Part shown: one piece after another, positions 27,035 to 35,650 of the stretch
Layout: every line of letters starts with the position of its first letter
Position numbering within the stretch: position 1 is the stretch's first letter
NCBI RefSeq assembly: GCF_900129355.1
Contig: NZ_FQVL01000010.1
Location: forward strand, 1 to 64,000
Reading direction: 5' to 3'
DNA length: 64,000 bases
From: Seinonella peptonophila
GTDB lineage: Bacteria; Bacillota; Bacilli; Thermoactinomycetales; Thermoactinomycetaceae
Notes under the pieces: generated by a model
The model's input: the letters and a program-made list of their open reading frames with translations, nothing else
The model's database searches: none
Told to the model about the DNA's origin: nothing
Position numbers and translations under genes: made by a program

Positions 27035-27219
27035 GCATTCAGAAATACGCTTATCGATATTTGCTTATTCAGGAATTGGTTCAAATATAATACCCTTTGG
27101 TGTTCTTATCTTCATATATCCATTGAGGTATGCACCCTCATATACTCCCCATCTCTGATCGCCCGGAGTTTACCACAAATCATTCTTCGATTGATGATTT
27201 TAAATTCCTTACGAGCCAT
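27035..27219 (-). pseudogene. Remnant of a large serine recombinase
   Basis: The minus-strand frame from 27219 reads MARKEFKIINRRMICGKLRA, then IRDGEY. After one frame change it continues GAYLNGYMKIRTPKGIIFEP, IPE and a stop. This is the stretch just after the catalytic domain of TndX/SpoIVCA-type recombinases (ARKEFKTINRRM ... DGEY-x-GG-x-x-PYGY ... TPKG). There is at least one frameshift and one stop and no catalytic domain, so it is dead. Confidence 0.65.
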
Positions 27220-27597
27220 AAAGGCTTCAAATTAACTAGAAGATTCTCTTTCAAATTCATTCTCTTGTAAACTGACCAACAATTTCAACTTCCACTGGAG
27301 TCCGAGAACAAAGAATAATTTGCCTCTTTGGAGTTATCACAGGTTTGAGTTATCGAATTGAATAAAATTTGTTTTTGTTTCAAGTTAGGAAATTTTGTTG
27401 TCAGTGATCAAAAACAGCCCAAGTCAAAATTTCATGTTTAGCTTTTCTCACTTTGGGGGATTGTTATATGACTGGATTATGTCATACCCCGACAATTTCT
27501 CTTATAGCCTATCTTTGGAGGTGATATTTGTCGGGGATCCGAGAGGTGCCACTACTACCTATTTTCGAATGGTTGTCAAGACACCGGAAGGTGAATC

Positions 27598-27735
27598 ATG
27601 GATCTGACCAAGATGGTCACTGTCGAGTCATGCTCCGAGTCCAACTGCCCCAACCACACGGGGGGCTGTCTGTCCTGCGGTTGCAACTGCCCGCCCAGGG
27701 GCAACTCGTGTGCCTGCTGCGGCGCCAGTGACTAA
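27598..27735 (+). CDS. Small cysteine-rich peptide in a GC-rich island
   Basis: 45 residues with nine cysteines, at positions 12, 17, 24, 27, 29, 31, 38, 40 and 41 (for example CLSCGCNC and CACCG). The codons are GC-ending (GTC, GAG, TCC, AAC, CCC), unlike every neighbour, and GGAAGGTG sits 5-8 bases before the ATG. Possible identities are a metallothionein-like metal-binding peptide or a precursor of a modified (RiPP-type) peptide. No modifying enzyme or transporter is adjacent, so I do not choose between them. The gene-less stretch around it (26714-28309) otherwise holds only decayed fragments. Confidence 0.5.
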   Translation: MDLTKMVTVESCSESNCPNHTGGCLSCGCNCPPRGNSCACCGASD

Positions 27736-27779
27736 GTAGCTTTCTGCAACATTCAAGATGCTGTAGAAAAGACAAGTGT

Positions 27780-27900
27780 GTGAAAAACGGGTTCACCACG
27801 AGTGGTCGTAAGACCCTGTGAATAAATGAATTGCGGAAACACCCGCGAGGGAATCCCGTGCCCTCAGTGATCGCGAAAACTGCCGCGATCAACTCGATTC
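27780..27900 (+). other. GC-rich, structured non-coding segment after the Cys-rich ORF
   Basis: The segment contains CGGGTTCACCAC, GAGTGGTCGTAAGACCC, GAGGGAATCCCGTGCCC and a perfect 8-bp hairpin TGATCGCG / CGCGATCA (27868-27891). The wording GGGAATCCCGTGCC resembles the 3' end of IS200/IS605 elements (omega-RNA region), but the expected closing hairpin and TCAA end are not seen. It could be a transposon-end remnant imported with the GC-rich ORF. Confidence 0.3.
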
Positions 27901-27971
27901 TACTATCTTAATATTTAGAATAAAAAATTATTATAAATATATCGAAGTATTCCCTTGATTGTGTATCGGCT

Positions 27972-28020
27972 GATATCCGCTAGATGGATGGTGATGGTTT
28001 AGATGCAAATCAACCATTGG
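27972..28020 (+). pseudogene. Fragment of a second Sel1-repeat gene
   Basis: The core GATGGTGATGGTTTAGATG followed by (C/T)AAATCAA matches the Sel1 repeat coding stretch at 25744-25770 with one mismatch, and flanking bases also align more loosely. No open frame continues. Together with the hydrolase fragment it suggests that the whole hydrolase-NTPase block was once duplicated in tandem. Confidence 0.5.
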
Positions 28021-28309
28021 ATATAAAACTTATGGTTTAGTCCCATTGGAGAATTTAGTTACCATTCTTCTAATGAGACTTATTTTTTTATTAAAATGGT
28101 AAAATGAAATGAAAGAGCTTATGTATGATTTTCCTCTTCCTGTGTTTAATTCACTCACTTTAATTATCCTTAAATATCAATTTGCACTAGTTGATATGTA
28201 GAAGAATTTATATGCGTTTTATTCGGAATATAAATACTAATTAGAATAATTGGCGTATGTGGTTAGGTGATTTATACTGAGTATGTGATACTAGTATTGG
28301 AGGTGAAAA

Positions 28310-30658
28310 ATGTTGCCTGCCAACATTTCTACATTTATGAAACGACGGATTAACCGACTTGCTTACGGTCATATTCGTAAAAACGGTTTCACGCCATTTC
28401 CTAAAAATATATTTACAGAATGGAAGACAACAATTGATTGTGGTATTGATGAGTTGAAAAGTATGCATTCTATTCTACGGTATTTTAGTTGGCTGATTAT
28501 TCCGTTTTATGCAATGAAGTTAAAATGGAATCTTGCTATCTTCGTACTCTTAGCTATCTTCTCTTTTGCAGTAATGGATACGATTTCGTCAGCAGTGTTG
28601 GTTTTGATTTCGTCCTATATCGGGACATTGCTGTTGATTAGTATTGCTATCAAAGGTTACCAACTAGTTTTACGTTCCATGACCAATGGTTATCGTTTAT
28701 ATAAAAGCCAGCTATTACAAATGCTTAATACTTTAATTGATTTGGTCAATCAGGAACCGAATTTGCGCTCATATTATATTAGTGAGGGGAAGGAAGATCC
28801 TGAATGGTTCCATATTAACCTGTATACAACTACAGAATATGGTGTAAATGGAATTGATGCAAATTATTTAGAATCAAAGTTTAACAAGAGAATAAACCAG
28901 TTTACTAACCACCGAGAATTTATCTATTTTCAAATTAAGGTTACAGGGGAGAATTTGCAGAAAGCTGGTTCATGGGGAGAGGATACCGCTTCTTCTATAG
29001 ATATTCCAATCAGTGAGTTATCTGAAAAAGAGCGAACCAAGCAAATCGAAAAAGCATTGAAGGAATTGGATGAAATGGTTGGGCTACAACCAGTCAAAGA
29101 TTATATTTATGAATTAAAAGATTGGGTTGCTTTACAAAATGAGCGTAGTAAAATTGGACAGCCGATTTCCAAACAGAGTATGCACTTGATCTTCACAGGT
29201 AACCCAGGGACAGGAAAAACAACAATTGCACGTATTGTGGCAAAGACGCTTCATTCCTTGGGAGTAGTATCCAAAGGGCATTTGGTAGAAGTGACGCGTG
29301 AAGATTTGGTTGCTGAGTATATTGGTCAAACGGCACCAAAGACGAAAAAAGTGATTGAGAGGGCAGTGGGTGGCATTCTATTTATTGATGAAGCATATGC
29401 TTTGTCCAGAGGAGCCGAGTTTGATTTTGGACGAGAAGCAATTGATACATTAGTAAAAGGAATGGAAGAATATCGTTCAGATTTGGTTGTGATCTTAGCA
29501 GGATATACAAAAGAGATGAATGAGTTTTTGAAAATGAATAGTGGTTTAAAATCCCGTTTTCCAAACCAAATTGAATTTCCAGACTATACGCCGGATGAAT
29601 TGTTTCAACTTGCCTTACAGCAATTAAAACAAGAACAGTTGAAGTTGCACGGTGAGGCAGAAAAAGCGTTGTATGACGTACTTCGAAGCAAACAGATTGC
29701 AGGTCGAAATGATGATGGAAATGGACGTTTAGTGCGCAATATCATACAGCAAGCCGTAAGAAAGCAATCCAAACGATTAAAGCAACTTGAACATTATTCA
29801 GAAGATGAACTCACTATGCTTCGTGCGGAAGATTTTAATCCTACAGTTGTCGATACTAAGCCGTTTCAGCTAGAAGAAGCATTTTCTACGATCGTGGGAA
29901 ATGAAGAAGTGAAACAGCACATTCGTTCACTTGTTGCTCAGATACGTATTCAAAAAATGCGTGAAGAGCAAGGTTTAAGTAAAGGATGGAGTCAATCGTT
30001 ACATATGGTTTTTAAAGGGAACCCAGGTACAGGCAAAACCACCTTTGCACGCGTTTTGGCAAAAGTAATGAAAGAAGTTGGCATCTTAAAGTCAGGTCAA
30101 TTGATAGAGACAGATCGTAGTGGGCTAGTTGCAGGCTATATTGGCCAGACAGCAGTAAAGGTAAACGAAATAATAAAGGAAGCGTTGGGTGGCATTCTAT
30201 TTATTGATGAAGCTTATTCTTTGATTCCAAAAGGAGAAGGTGATTTTGGTCGAGAGGCGATCGATACGTTGGTAAAAGGAATGGAAGATCACAGAGAAAA
30301 TCTAATTGTTGTTTTGGCTGGTTATGATCAAGATATGGATCAATTTTTTGCTGTAAATCCAGGACTTCAATCCCGATTTCCACACGTGTTCCATTTCCAA
30401 AATTACAGTGCAGAGGAATTGTTTCAGATTCTAGTCATTCAGACAGAAGCAGAAAATTATCGCTTACATAACGATTGTCGAGCTGCTTTATGGCCAATCC
30501 TTGAAAAAGAAGCTGCTAACCCCAGTTCAAGTAATGGTCGCTTTGTTCGCAATCTATTTGAACAAGCGGTTCGTAATAAAGCTTTGCGATTACAAGAACT
30601 AAGTAGATTGGAGAAAGATGATTTAATCTTACTAAAACCGGAAGATTTTATATCCTAA
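28310..30658 (+). CDS. Membrane-anchored double AAA+ ATPase of CbbX/SpoVK type
   Basis: 782 residues. The N-terminus has two membrane spans (about 73-114), then a linker, then two AAA+ domains of the CbbX/SpoVK/EccA class. D1: GNPGTGKTT (297-305), GILFIDEAY (355-363), a pore-loop YIGQTA, sensor-1 LVVILAGYT and arginine finger SGLKSRFP. D2 repeats the same motifs: GNPGTGKTT at 570-578, GGILFIDEAYSL, VVLAGYDQ, PGLQSRFP. Both sites look active. Such proteins are hexameric remodellers. The anchor suggests a membrane substrate. The start is ATG or the in-frame TTG beside GGAGGTG. Cotranscription with the NTPase cluster is doubtful because 1.6 kb of debris lies between. Confidence 0.88.
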   Translation: MLPANISTFMKRRINRLAYGHIRKNGFTPFPKNIFTEWKTTIDCGIDELKSMHSILRYFSWLIIPFYAMKLKWNLAIFVLLAIFSFAVMDTISSAVLVLISSYIGTLLLISIAIKGYQLVLRSMTNGYRLYKSQLLQMLNTLIDLVNQEPNLRSYYISEGKEDPEWFHINLYTTTEYGVNGIDANYLESKFNKRINQFTNHREFIYFQIKVTGENLQKAGSWGEDTASSIDIPISELSEKERTKQIEKALKELDEMVGLQPVKDYIYELKDWVALQNERSKIGQPISKQSMHLIFTGNPGTGKTTIARIVAKTLHSLGVVSKGHLVEVTREDLVAEYIGQTAPKTKKVIERAVGGILFIDEAYALSRGAEFDFGREAIDTLVKGMEEYRSDLVVILAGYTKEMNEFLKMNSGLKSRFPNQIEFPDYTPDELFQLALQQLKQEQLKLHGEAEKALYDVLRSKQIAGRNDDGNGRLVRNIIQQAVRKQSKRLKQLEHYSEDELTMLRAEDFNPTVVDTKPFQLEEAFSTIVGNEEVKQHIRSLVAQIRIQKMREEQGLSKGWSQSLHMVFKGNPGTGKTTFARVLAKVMKEVGILKSGQLIETDRSGLVAGYIGQTAVKVNEIIKEALGGILFIDEAYSLIPKGEGDFGREAIDTLVKGMEDHRENLIVVLAGYDQDMDQFFAVNPGLQSRFPHVFHFQNYSAEELFQILVIQTEAENYRLHNDCRAALWPILEKEAANPSSSNGRFVRNLFEQAVRNKALRLQELSRLEKDDLILLKPEDFIS

Positions 30659-30743
30659 ATGAACTGTAGATAAATGAAGCAAGTAGTAGCGTTAGGGGAT
30701 ATTTAACAAAATAACATTTATGGTTTCGCTAAGGTTATGAAAA

Positions 30744-30778
30744 AACTCAGGGTCTTCAAGATCCCTGGGTTTCTTTTA
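30744..30778 (+). terminator. Intrinsic terminator after the double AAA gene
   Basis: AACTCAGGG pairs with CCCTGGGTT (one G-T pair) around a 10-base loop and is followed by TTCTTTT. Confidence 0.8.
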
Positions 30779-30904
30779 TTTAACTATAGCATTATATGAG
30801 TAAATAGTAGATTTGAGAGACTTTTTGTAATATTGGAGAGGGATGGAGTATTATTAGATTAGTAATATGAAACCAAGACTTTTTAGAATGAATGGAGGTA
30901 AGAT

Positions 30905-31114
30905 ATGTCTGAACCTCAAAAGCAGATAAAAAAAGAACTTGGACCTGTGATTGGTTTATCAATAGGTATTGGATTTGGGGTGAGTTTTGGAGCTGCAATC
31001 GGTCTTCTCATGGAGAATTTATTGCAAGGTTTATTAATAGGTATTGGATTTGGATTAGCCTTTGGCTTATCAATGGGAGCTGCATATACTATGAGGAAAT
31101 CAAAGAAAAAGTAG
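30905..31114 (+). CDS. Small glycine-zipper membrane protein
   Basis: 69 residues: a charged start (MSEPQKQIKKE), two Gly-rich hydrophobic segments (VIGLSIGIGFGVSFGAAIGLL and LLIGIGFGLAFGLSMGAAYTM) and a Lys-rich tail. The GxxxG spacing suggests helix packing in the membrane. GGAGGT lies at proper distance before the ATG. No known family. Monocistronic. Confidence 0.6.
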   Translation: MSEPQKQIKKELGPVIGLSIGIGFGVSFGAAIGLLMENLLQGLLIGIGFGLAFGLSMGAAYTMRKSKKK

Positions 31115-31322
31115 TGAGATATCAATATGTTGGTCATTCATTAGAGTTTAACTATAATAAGTCGATTGAACTTATATGTTCTATTCTAACTGATTGCTCC
31201 TTTAGATATCGATCTGTATTGATCAATAAGCCTAAAGAACCTTTTATTATGTAATTGAGTGAGTATCTACCTTGATGACGTGTACATATAGTCTCCATAC
31301 TGTTGTAAGAGTCGCCAATCTA

Positions 31323-31359
31323 AAAAGTACATGTAAAAAGAAGTTCTACATGTACTTTT
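31323..31359 (-). terminator. Terminator of the SulP gene
   Basis: A 13-bp perfect stem AAAAGTACATGTA / TACATGTACTTTT; on the minus strand it is followed by a T-run. It lies about 45 bases beyond the SulP stop. Confidence 0.8.
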
Positions 31360-31404
31360 AAAATCTTTCCTTCTTATTAAAAATAACGTACTCAACTGTT
31401 TTTT

Positions 31405-33003
31405 TTATTCTACTTGAGTGAGTATCTCTTTCATGTTAACGGATTCTATCGCTTCTATGGGGGAATCATATGTTTTCCAATTTTCCGTGCTCATTAGAAC
31501 GCTCTTTGGTTGTGAACGAAGACCACTTACGACCAGCTCAATTCCACGATCTTGAAATTGATCCCGTATTTTTGTCATCACAGTAACCCCAGTAGTATCT
31601 AGATATGGCACATGATCCATCATCAAAATCACTTTTTGGTGTTCAGGGTGAGCCTGTATCGAATTCATCAATTGCTTGACAGATCCAAAATAGACAGGTC
31701 CCTCTAAGGAATAGATCCCGATATCTGAAGGCGTTTTGTCCAATTCAATAGACCGAATGTGACATTTGCCCATCCGAATCATAAAGATCAGCATAGATAA
31801 TATGATCCCAGCTAACACACCAATGGTTAAATCAGCGAGTACAGTTAATAAAAAGGTAACACAGAGTACAAGTGAATCACTGGTTTTCATTTGTAATAAT
31901 TGTTGGAATTTTTTTCGTTCACTCATTTTCCATGCGACAACCATGAGAATGGGGGCCATACTGGCGAGGGGTACATGAACAGCAAAGGGTGCGAAAAAGA
32001 GCAGAGTACAAAGTACAAATAAGCTATGGATCATGGATGACAAAGGGGAGATTGCGCCGCTTCGAATATTGGTTGCTGTTCGCGCAATCGCACCAGTTGC
32101 TGGAATTCCTCCAAAAAAAGGCGTTACAACGTTGGCAATTCCTTGCCCGATCAGCTCGCGATTACTGTGATGCTTATCTCCACTCATCTCATCAGCGACA
32201 TGAGCGGACAATAGTGATTCTATACCACCCAAAAAAGCGATTAACATAGCGGGAACCAACAAATTGATTACGTTATCTATTGAAATGGGAAGCCATGTAA
32301 AAGAGGGGAGAGAACTGGGGAAACCACCGAATAGTGAGCCAATTGTGCTGACCTTTCCGGGATAAAAAAGATAAGCAACTGATGCTGATAAGACAAGACC
32401 GATAATGGGTGCGGGTAGCTTTGGCCAAAAATGTTGAAGAAGCAAAATTACAGTCAGACAGATACAAGCTGTTAGAAGACTCCATATATCAAATGTATGG
32501 GCATGATTGATCATGATTAATAATTTTGTTACAAAAGACTGCCCTTGTTTCTGAATATCGAGACCAAGAAAAGCACTAATTTGTCCAAAGAAGATAATCA
32601 CTGCAATTCCTGCTGTAAAACCAATTGTAACGGGTCTAGGAATAAATTGTATCCATGTTCCTAAACGAAACAACCCCATCATAATGAGAATCACACCTGC
32701 AAGACAACCTGCTATCAAAAGTTGCTGATATCCATATTGCATAACAATCCCAAATAGCATAGGGACAAAAGCGCCTGTAGGTCCTACTACTTGAAATCGT
32801 GATCCACCAAAAAGTGCGGCTAGAAAACCAGCAACAATGGTCGTATAGATGCCATATTCTGGTTTTACACCTGAGGCAATTGCAAATGCCATGGCCAAGG
32901 GGATTGCTACAATCCCAACAATTACTCCTGCGAGCAGATCACGCTGTAAAGAGGACCATGAATATTTACGAAAACGCTGATTTGTAAACATTTTTTCTCT
33001 CAT
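31405..33003 (-). CDS. SulP-family anion transporter with STAS domain
   Basis: About 532 residues from the ATG at 33003, chosen because AAAGG stands 6 bases before it; the frame is open to 33102, but that would start within bases of a likely -10. Ten to twelve membrane segments include the SulP signature GIVAIPLAMAFAIASGVKPEYGIYT and VVGPTGAFVPMLFG. The last 115 residues form a STAS domain (IGIYSLEGPVYFGSVKQLMN ... VILMMDHVPYLDTTGV). Substrate could be sulfate, bicarbonate or another anion. No carbonic anhydrase or sulfate-assimilation gene is adjacent. Confidence 0.88.
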   Translation of the reverse strand: MREKMFTNQRFRKYSWSSLQRDLLAGVIVGIVAIPLAMAFAIASGVKPEYGIYTTIVAGFLAALFGGSRFQVVGPTGAFVPMLFGIVMQYGYQQLLIAGCLAGVILIMMGLFRLGTWIQFIPRPVTIGFTAGIAVIIFFGQISAFLGLDIQKQGQSFVTKLLIMINHAHTFDIWSLLTACICLTVILLLQHFWPKLPAPIIGLVLSASVAYLFYPGKVSTIGSLFGGFPSSLPSFTWLPISIDNVINLLVPAMLIAFLGGIESLLSAHVADEMSGDKHHSNRELIGQGIANVVTPFFGGIPATGAIARTATNIRSGAISPLSSMIHSLFVLCTLLFFAPFAVHVPLASMAPILMVVAWKMSERKKFQQLLQMKTSDSLVLCVTFLLTVLADLTIGVLAGIILSMLIFMIRMGKCHIRSIELDKTPSDIGIYSLEGPVYFGSVKQLMNSIQAHPEHQKVILMMDHVPYLDTTGVTVMTKIRDQFQDRGIELVVSGLRSQPKSVLMSTENWKTYDSPIEAIESVNMKEILTQVE

Positions 33004-33359
33004 CGCCATCCTTTTCTCAAAAATATTTGACATTAAGGAACATATTGATTCTACTTTTTTTACCAAATGGGGCATTCGGCCCATGCTTTCCGCAATAATC
33101 ATTTTACTATACTAGTATTTATTTCTCAAATATTTCCGACAAAAAACAAAACAATAAGCAATACGCATAACTAGTTGAATTTTGTTTTGTATCAAAGGGA
33201 TATTTAGTTATATTTTGTTAAATCAACTAAAAAAACGTGGTTTTTCATAGGCAATTACTATAAAATGACTCATGGGCTTTTCGAGCAAAAATAGGTAGAT
33301 ATGTATCAATTTCATCAATCATTCTTCCAAGTAGAAATAATCTAATAAAAGGTGGTATC

Positions 33360-34019
33360 ATGAGTCGATCTAAATGGTTATTTTACAAAGGGCTTTTTGG
33401 TTTAATGGGTCTAGCTTTGATTATTTTTGTTTCGGCTTTAGGGCTAAAGGTATATAATTATTTTACAGGAGATAATATTGATGTTGTGAAAGAAACCAAG
33501 CAATTCATCAATCCCCAAAGTCCTGCTTCTTACAAAAATGAACCCAAGCAACAAGATGAACACTCTTCACAAATTGAATCACCAGAACAAAAGTCAATTT
33601 CCCCCTCGAAAGAGCTGAAAGAAAATTCTGTAGTGAAAAAGCCAGCATCATCGCGTTTAAACACACCTCAACAAAATACAAATGAAAAAGAAAAAAATAT
33701 CGAACAAAAACAAACGAATCAGGTAGATAAATCATCAGATCAAGAGAAAGTTTCAACTATTTCCCAAAAATTCCCTGGTCGTGAATACTTTAAATTGAAT
33801 GCTAAAAATGAATATGTGACTCAATTAGGGCAATTATTGGTTAACGCTGGTTATGGAAAATATTATCAAGAGGGTCCTAATTCTACATTTACACAAGCCG
33901 ATCAAAAAAATTGTCAATCTTTTCAAGTTGCCCAAGGTTGGGTTGGTAAAGACGCAGATGGATACCCAGGACCTGAAACATGGAATCGATTGGTTAAGAT
34001 TTGGAATCAAAAACATTAG
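33360..34019 (+). CDS. Membrane-anchored peptidoglycan-binding protein
   Basis: 219 residues: a membrane anchor (LFGLMGLALIIFVSALGLKVY), a long low-complexity Lys/Gln/Ser/Glu linker (about 45-135), and a C-terminal module with FPGREYFKLNAKNEYVTQLG, LLVNAGYGKYY, F-x-Q-ADQKNCQSFQVAQGW and DADGYPGPETW. The last matches the peptidoglycan-binding module common at the end of Streptomyces and Bacillales lysins. It probably sits outside the membrane holding the wall. No catalytic domain. The ATG follows AGGTGG. Confidence 0.8.
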   Translation: MSRSKWLFYKGLFGLMGLALIIFVSALGLKVYNYFTGDNIDVVKETKQFINPQSPASYKNEPKQQDEHSSQIESPEQKSISPSKELKENSVVKKPASSRLNTPQQNTNEKEKNIEQKQTNQVDKSSDQEKVSTISQKFPGREYFKLNAKNEYVTQLGQLLVNAGYGKYYQEGPNSTFTQADQKNCQSFQVAQGWVGKDADGYPGPETWNRLVKIWNQKH

Positions 34020-34046
34020 GTTTATCGTTTCATCCTAATGTTTTAT
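34012..34046 (+). terminator. Terminator overlapping the stop codon of the peptidoglycan-binding gene
   Basis: AACATTAGG (34012-34020, containing the TAG stop) pairs with CCTAATGTT (34034-34042), followed by TTATA. Confidence 0.65.
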
Positions 34047-34185
34047 ATAAAAAATAATCGATATATTACGAATATACAGTTTATACAAGTGTTTACCTTA
34101 AAATATGTTTTCCTGTGACTGATCCATTATCTTATTATTTCGTGGAAAAAAACCTGTAGTATTGGATAGCATTGCGGATTGATTA

Positions 34186-34744
34186 ATGCATCGAATTACA
34201 GAACCAAACACTTTATCTGGACAGACTACTATACGTTTCTATCAGGAAGGAGAATATAGAAGGGGTTTTCAACTAGGTCACTTTCTAGGTAATGGATTTG
34301 AACTACTACCACCTACAGAGGTGGTAGATTCCTGCGAACACCAGACCAACGTCCAGTTATCTTAGCAGGCTCTACCCGCCGTCCCAGCGGTGAAAACAAA
34401 GTATGCTCTGCTATGCTCCCTACTTTCGCTTGGTTTTCGCAACTTCGGTGAGCTGGGTGGTTGAAGATTTTACGTTACTGACCCTTTCCAGCAACAACCC
34501 CATATCTTCAGTTTTCAAAGAGCTACAACTATTCTAACAAAGAAAGTGGTTCTAAGCATCCCCGCAAAAGGGATACCGAACCACGTCCCATTCACCTCAC
34601 CGCTTGTAGAAGCGGGAGTACTCTTGGACGAATTTGGATAGACGCTATTTAGAAAATCAAACTCGTATACAAGGTGCATTAAGTGGAGTAATTGAACCTC
34701 CTCATTATCATATTATTCGTGGAAATAATGGAAAGGTGAGGTGA
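34186..34744 (+). pseudogene. Small gene interrupted by a 340-bp element
   Basis: The left part (34186-34297) encodes MHRITEPNTLSGQTTIRFYQ, then EGEYRRGFQLGHFLGNG. The right part (34638-34744) encodes RRYLENQTRIQGALSGVIEP, PHYHIIRGNNGKVR and a stop. Deleting 34298-34637 joins them in frame through a TAT codon (LGNG-Y-RRYLEN), giving 72 residues with no stop. The restored protein is not one I recognise. No strong ribosome site precedes the ATG, and an in-frame TGA lies two codons upstream, so it may itself be a fragment. Confidence 0.65.
34298..34637 (-). mobile_element. 340-bp IS200/IS605-like non-autonomous element, copy 2
   Basis: Minus orientation. TCTAT is the complement of 34638-34642 and the right end TTCAA is the complement of 34298-34302. 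It is inserted within a small coding region without target duplication, and exact removal restores the frame, which fixes the element boundaries. The sequence after TTCAA that would act as guide begins ATCCATTACCTAG. Confidence 0.9.
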
Positions 34745-34919
34745 TTTATACAATCTGAACATAATGAGTGTATTTTCTTGAACGTTGACTCGGCTTTCTT
34801 ATCAGTAGATTATGGTAAGATGATGGTCTACTTTTAAAAGTAAATTCCATTGTGCTGATCTTAGCTAGTTCTTAGCTTTTATACTTTCAATGGGTCAATA
34901 GAAGGGAGTATGTACGCAG

Positions 34920-35570
34920 ATGAGATCACAATTAAAATACTGGAACAGTGTAGCAAATGAAAAGGAATTTACGACAGATTTCCAGAATGAGCTATTCTCC
35001 AAGTATGTAAATAAAGATGGGTATATATTGGATTATGGCTGTGGGTATGGGAGAACATTACTTGATTTAAATGAACGAAAATTTACGAATTTATATGGAG
35101 TAGATTTTTCAGAAGCGATGATAAAGCGGGCAAAATCGCATGGTATGCCTATTCAATTTGATACAGTTGAGAGTGGAAAAATCCCATTTTCAGATAACTT
35201 TTTTGATGCAGTTTTACTACTGGCTGTTCTCACATGTGTATATCAGGATCAAGAACAGAATGATATTTTAAATGAAATAAAACGTGTATTAAAACCTGAA
35301 GGAATTCTCTATATTAATGATTTTCTACTTAATGATGATCAACGAAACAAAAAAAGATATGAACAATATAGTGATAAATATTCGACTTACGGTGTTTTTG
35401 AATTATCAGATGGAGCAATTTTGCGCCATCATAGTGAGAATCGAGTGGGAAAATTGACAAGAGACTTTGAAGAGTTAAAGTATGAAAAGATAAGGTTTTT
35501 TACAATGAATGGTAACCGTTCTAATGGATTTGTATATGTGGGTAGGAATAAAAAAGAAGATAGGATCTGA
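34920..35570 (+). CDS. Class I SAM-dependent methyltransferase
   Basis: 216 residues with motif I ILDYGCGYGRTLLDL (about 36-50), an acidic motif II end GVDFSEAMIKRAK, motif III region GKIPFSDNFFDAVLLLAVLT and motif IV-V KRVLKPEGILYINDF. The methyl acceptor is unknown; UbiE/small-molecule type. Monocistronic; GGGAG lies upstream of the ATG. A 170-bp gap after the interrupted gene separates it from debris. Confidence 0.88.
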   Translation: MRSQLKYWNSVANEKEFTTDFQNELFSKYVNKDGYILDYGCGYGRTLLDLNERKFTNLYGVDFSEAMIKRAKSHGMPIQFDTVESGKIPFSDNFFDAVLLLAVLTCVYQDQEQNDILNEIKRVLKPEGILYINDFLLNDDQRNKKRYEQYSDKYSTYGVFELSDGAILRHHSENRVGKLTRDFEELKYEKIRFFTMNGNRSNGFVYVGRNKKEDRI

Positions 35571-35606
35571 TTTGGTTCATATCCCATAGTAGATGGGAGT
35601 TCCCAA

Positions 35607-35650
35607 GAATCCCTCACCACAAGCGCCAGCTAGGTGGCGGGAGTGTTCAA
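35607..35650 (+). mobile_element. Right-end remnant of another IS200/IS605-type element
   Basis: GAATCCCTCACCAC ... GGTGGCGGGAGTGTTCAA has the standard right-end form (GAATC-CC stem, loop, GG stem, TTCAA) but a different stem sequence from the 340-bp family. It overlaps the last codons and stop of the antiporter gene on the other strand. No transposase is attached. Confidence 0.6.

Noticed and set aside
27780-27900. Structured GC-rich segment as a complete IS605 right end
   Set aside because: The GAATCCCGTGCC phrase is followed by an unrelated hairpin and no TCAA end, so only a weak remnant can be claimed.
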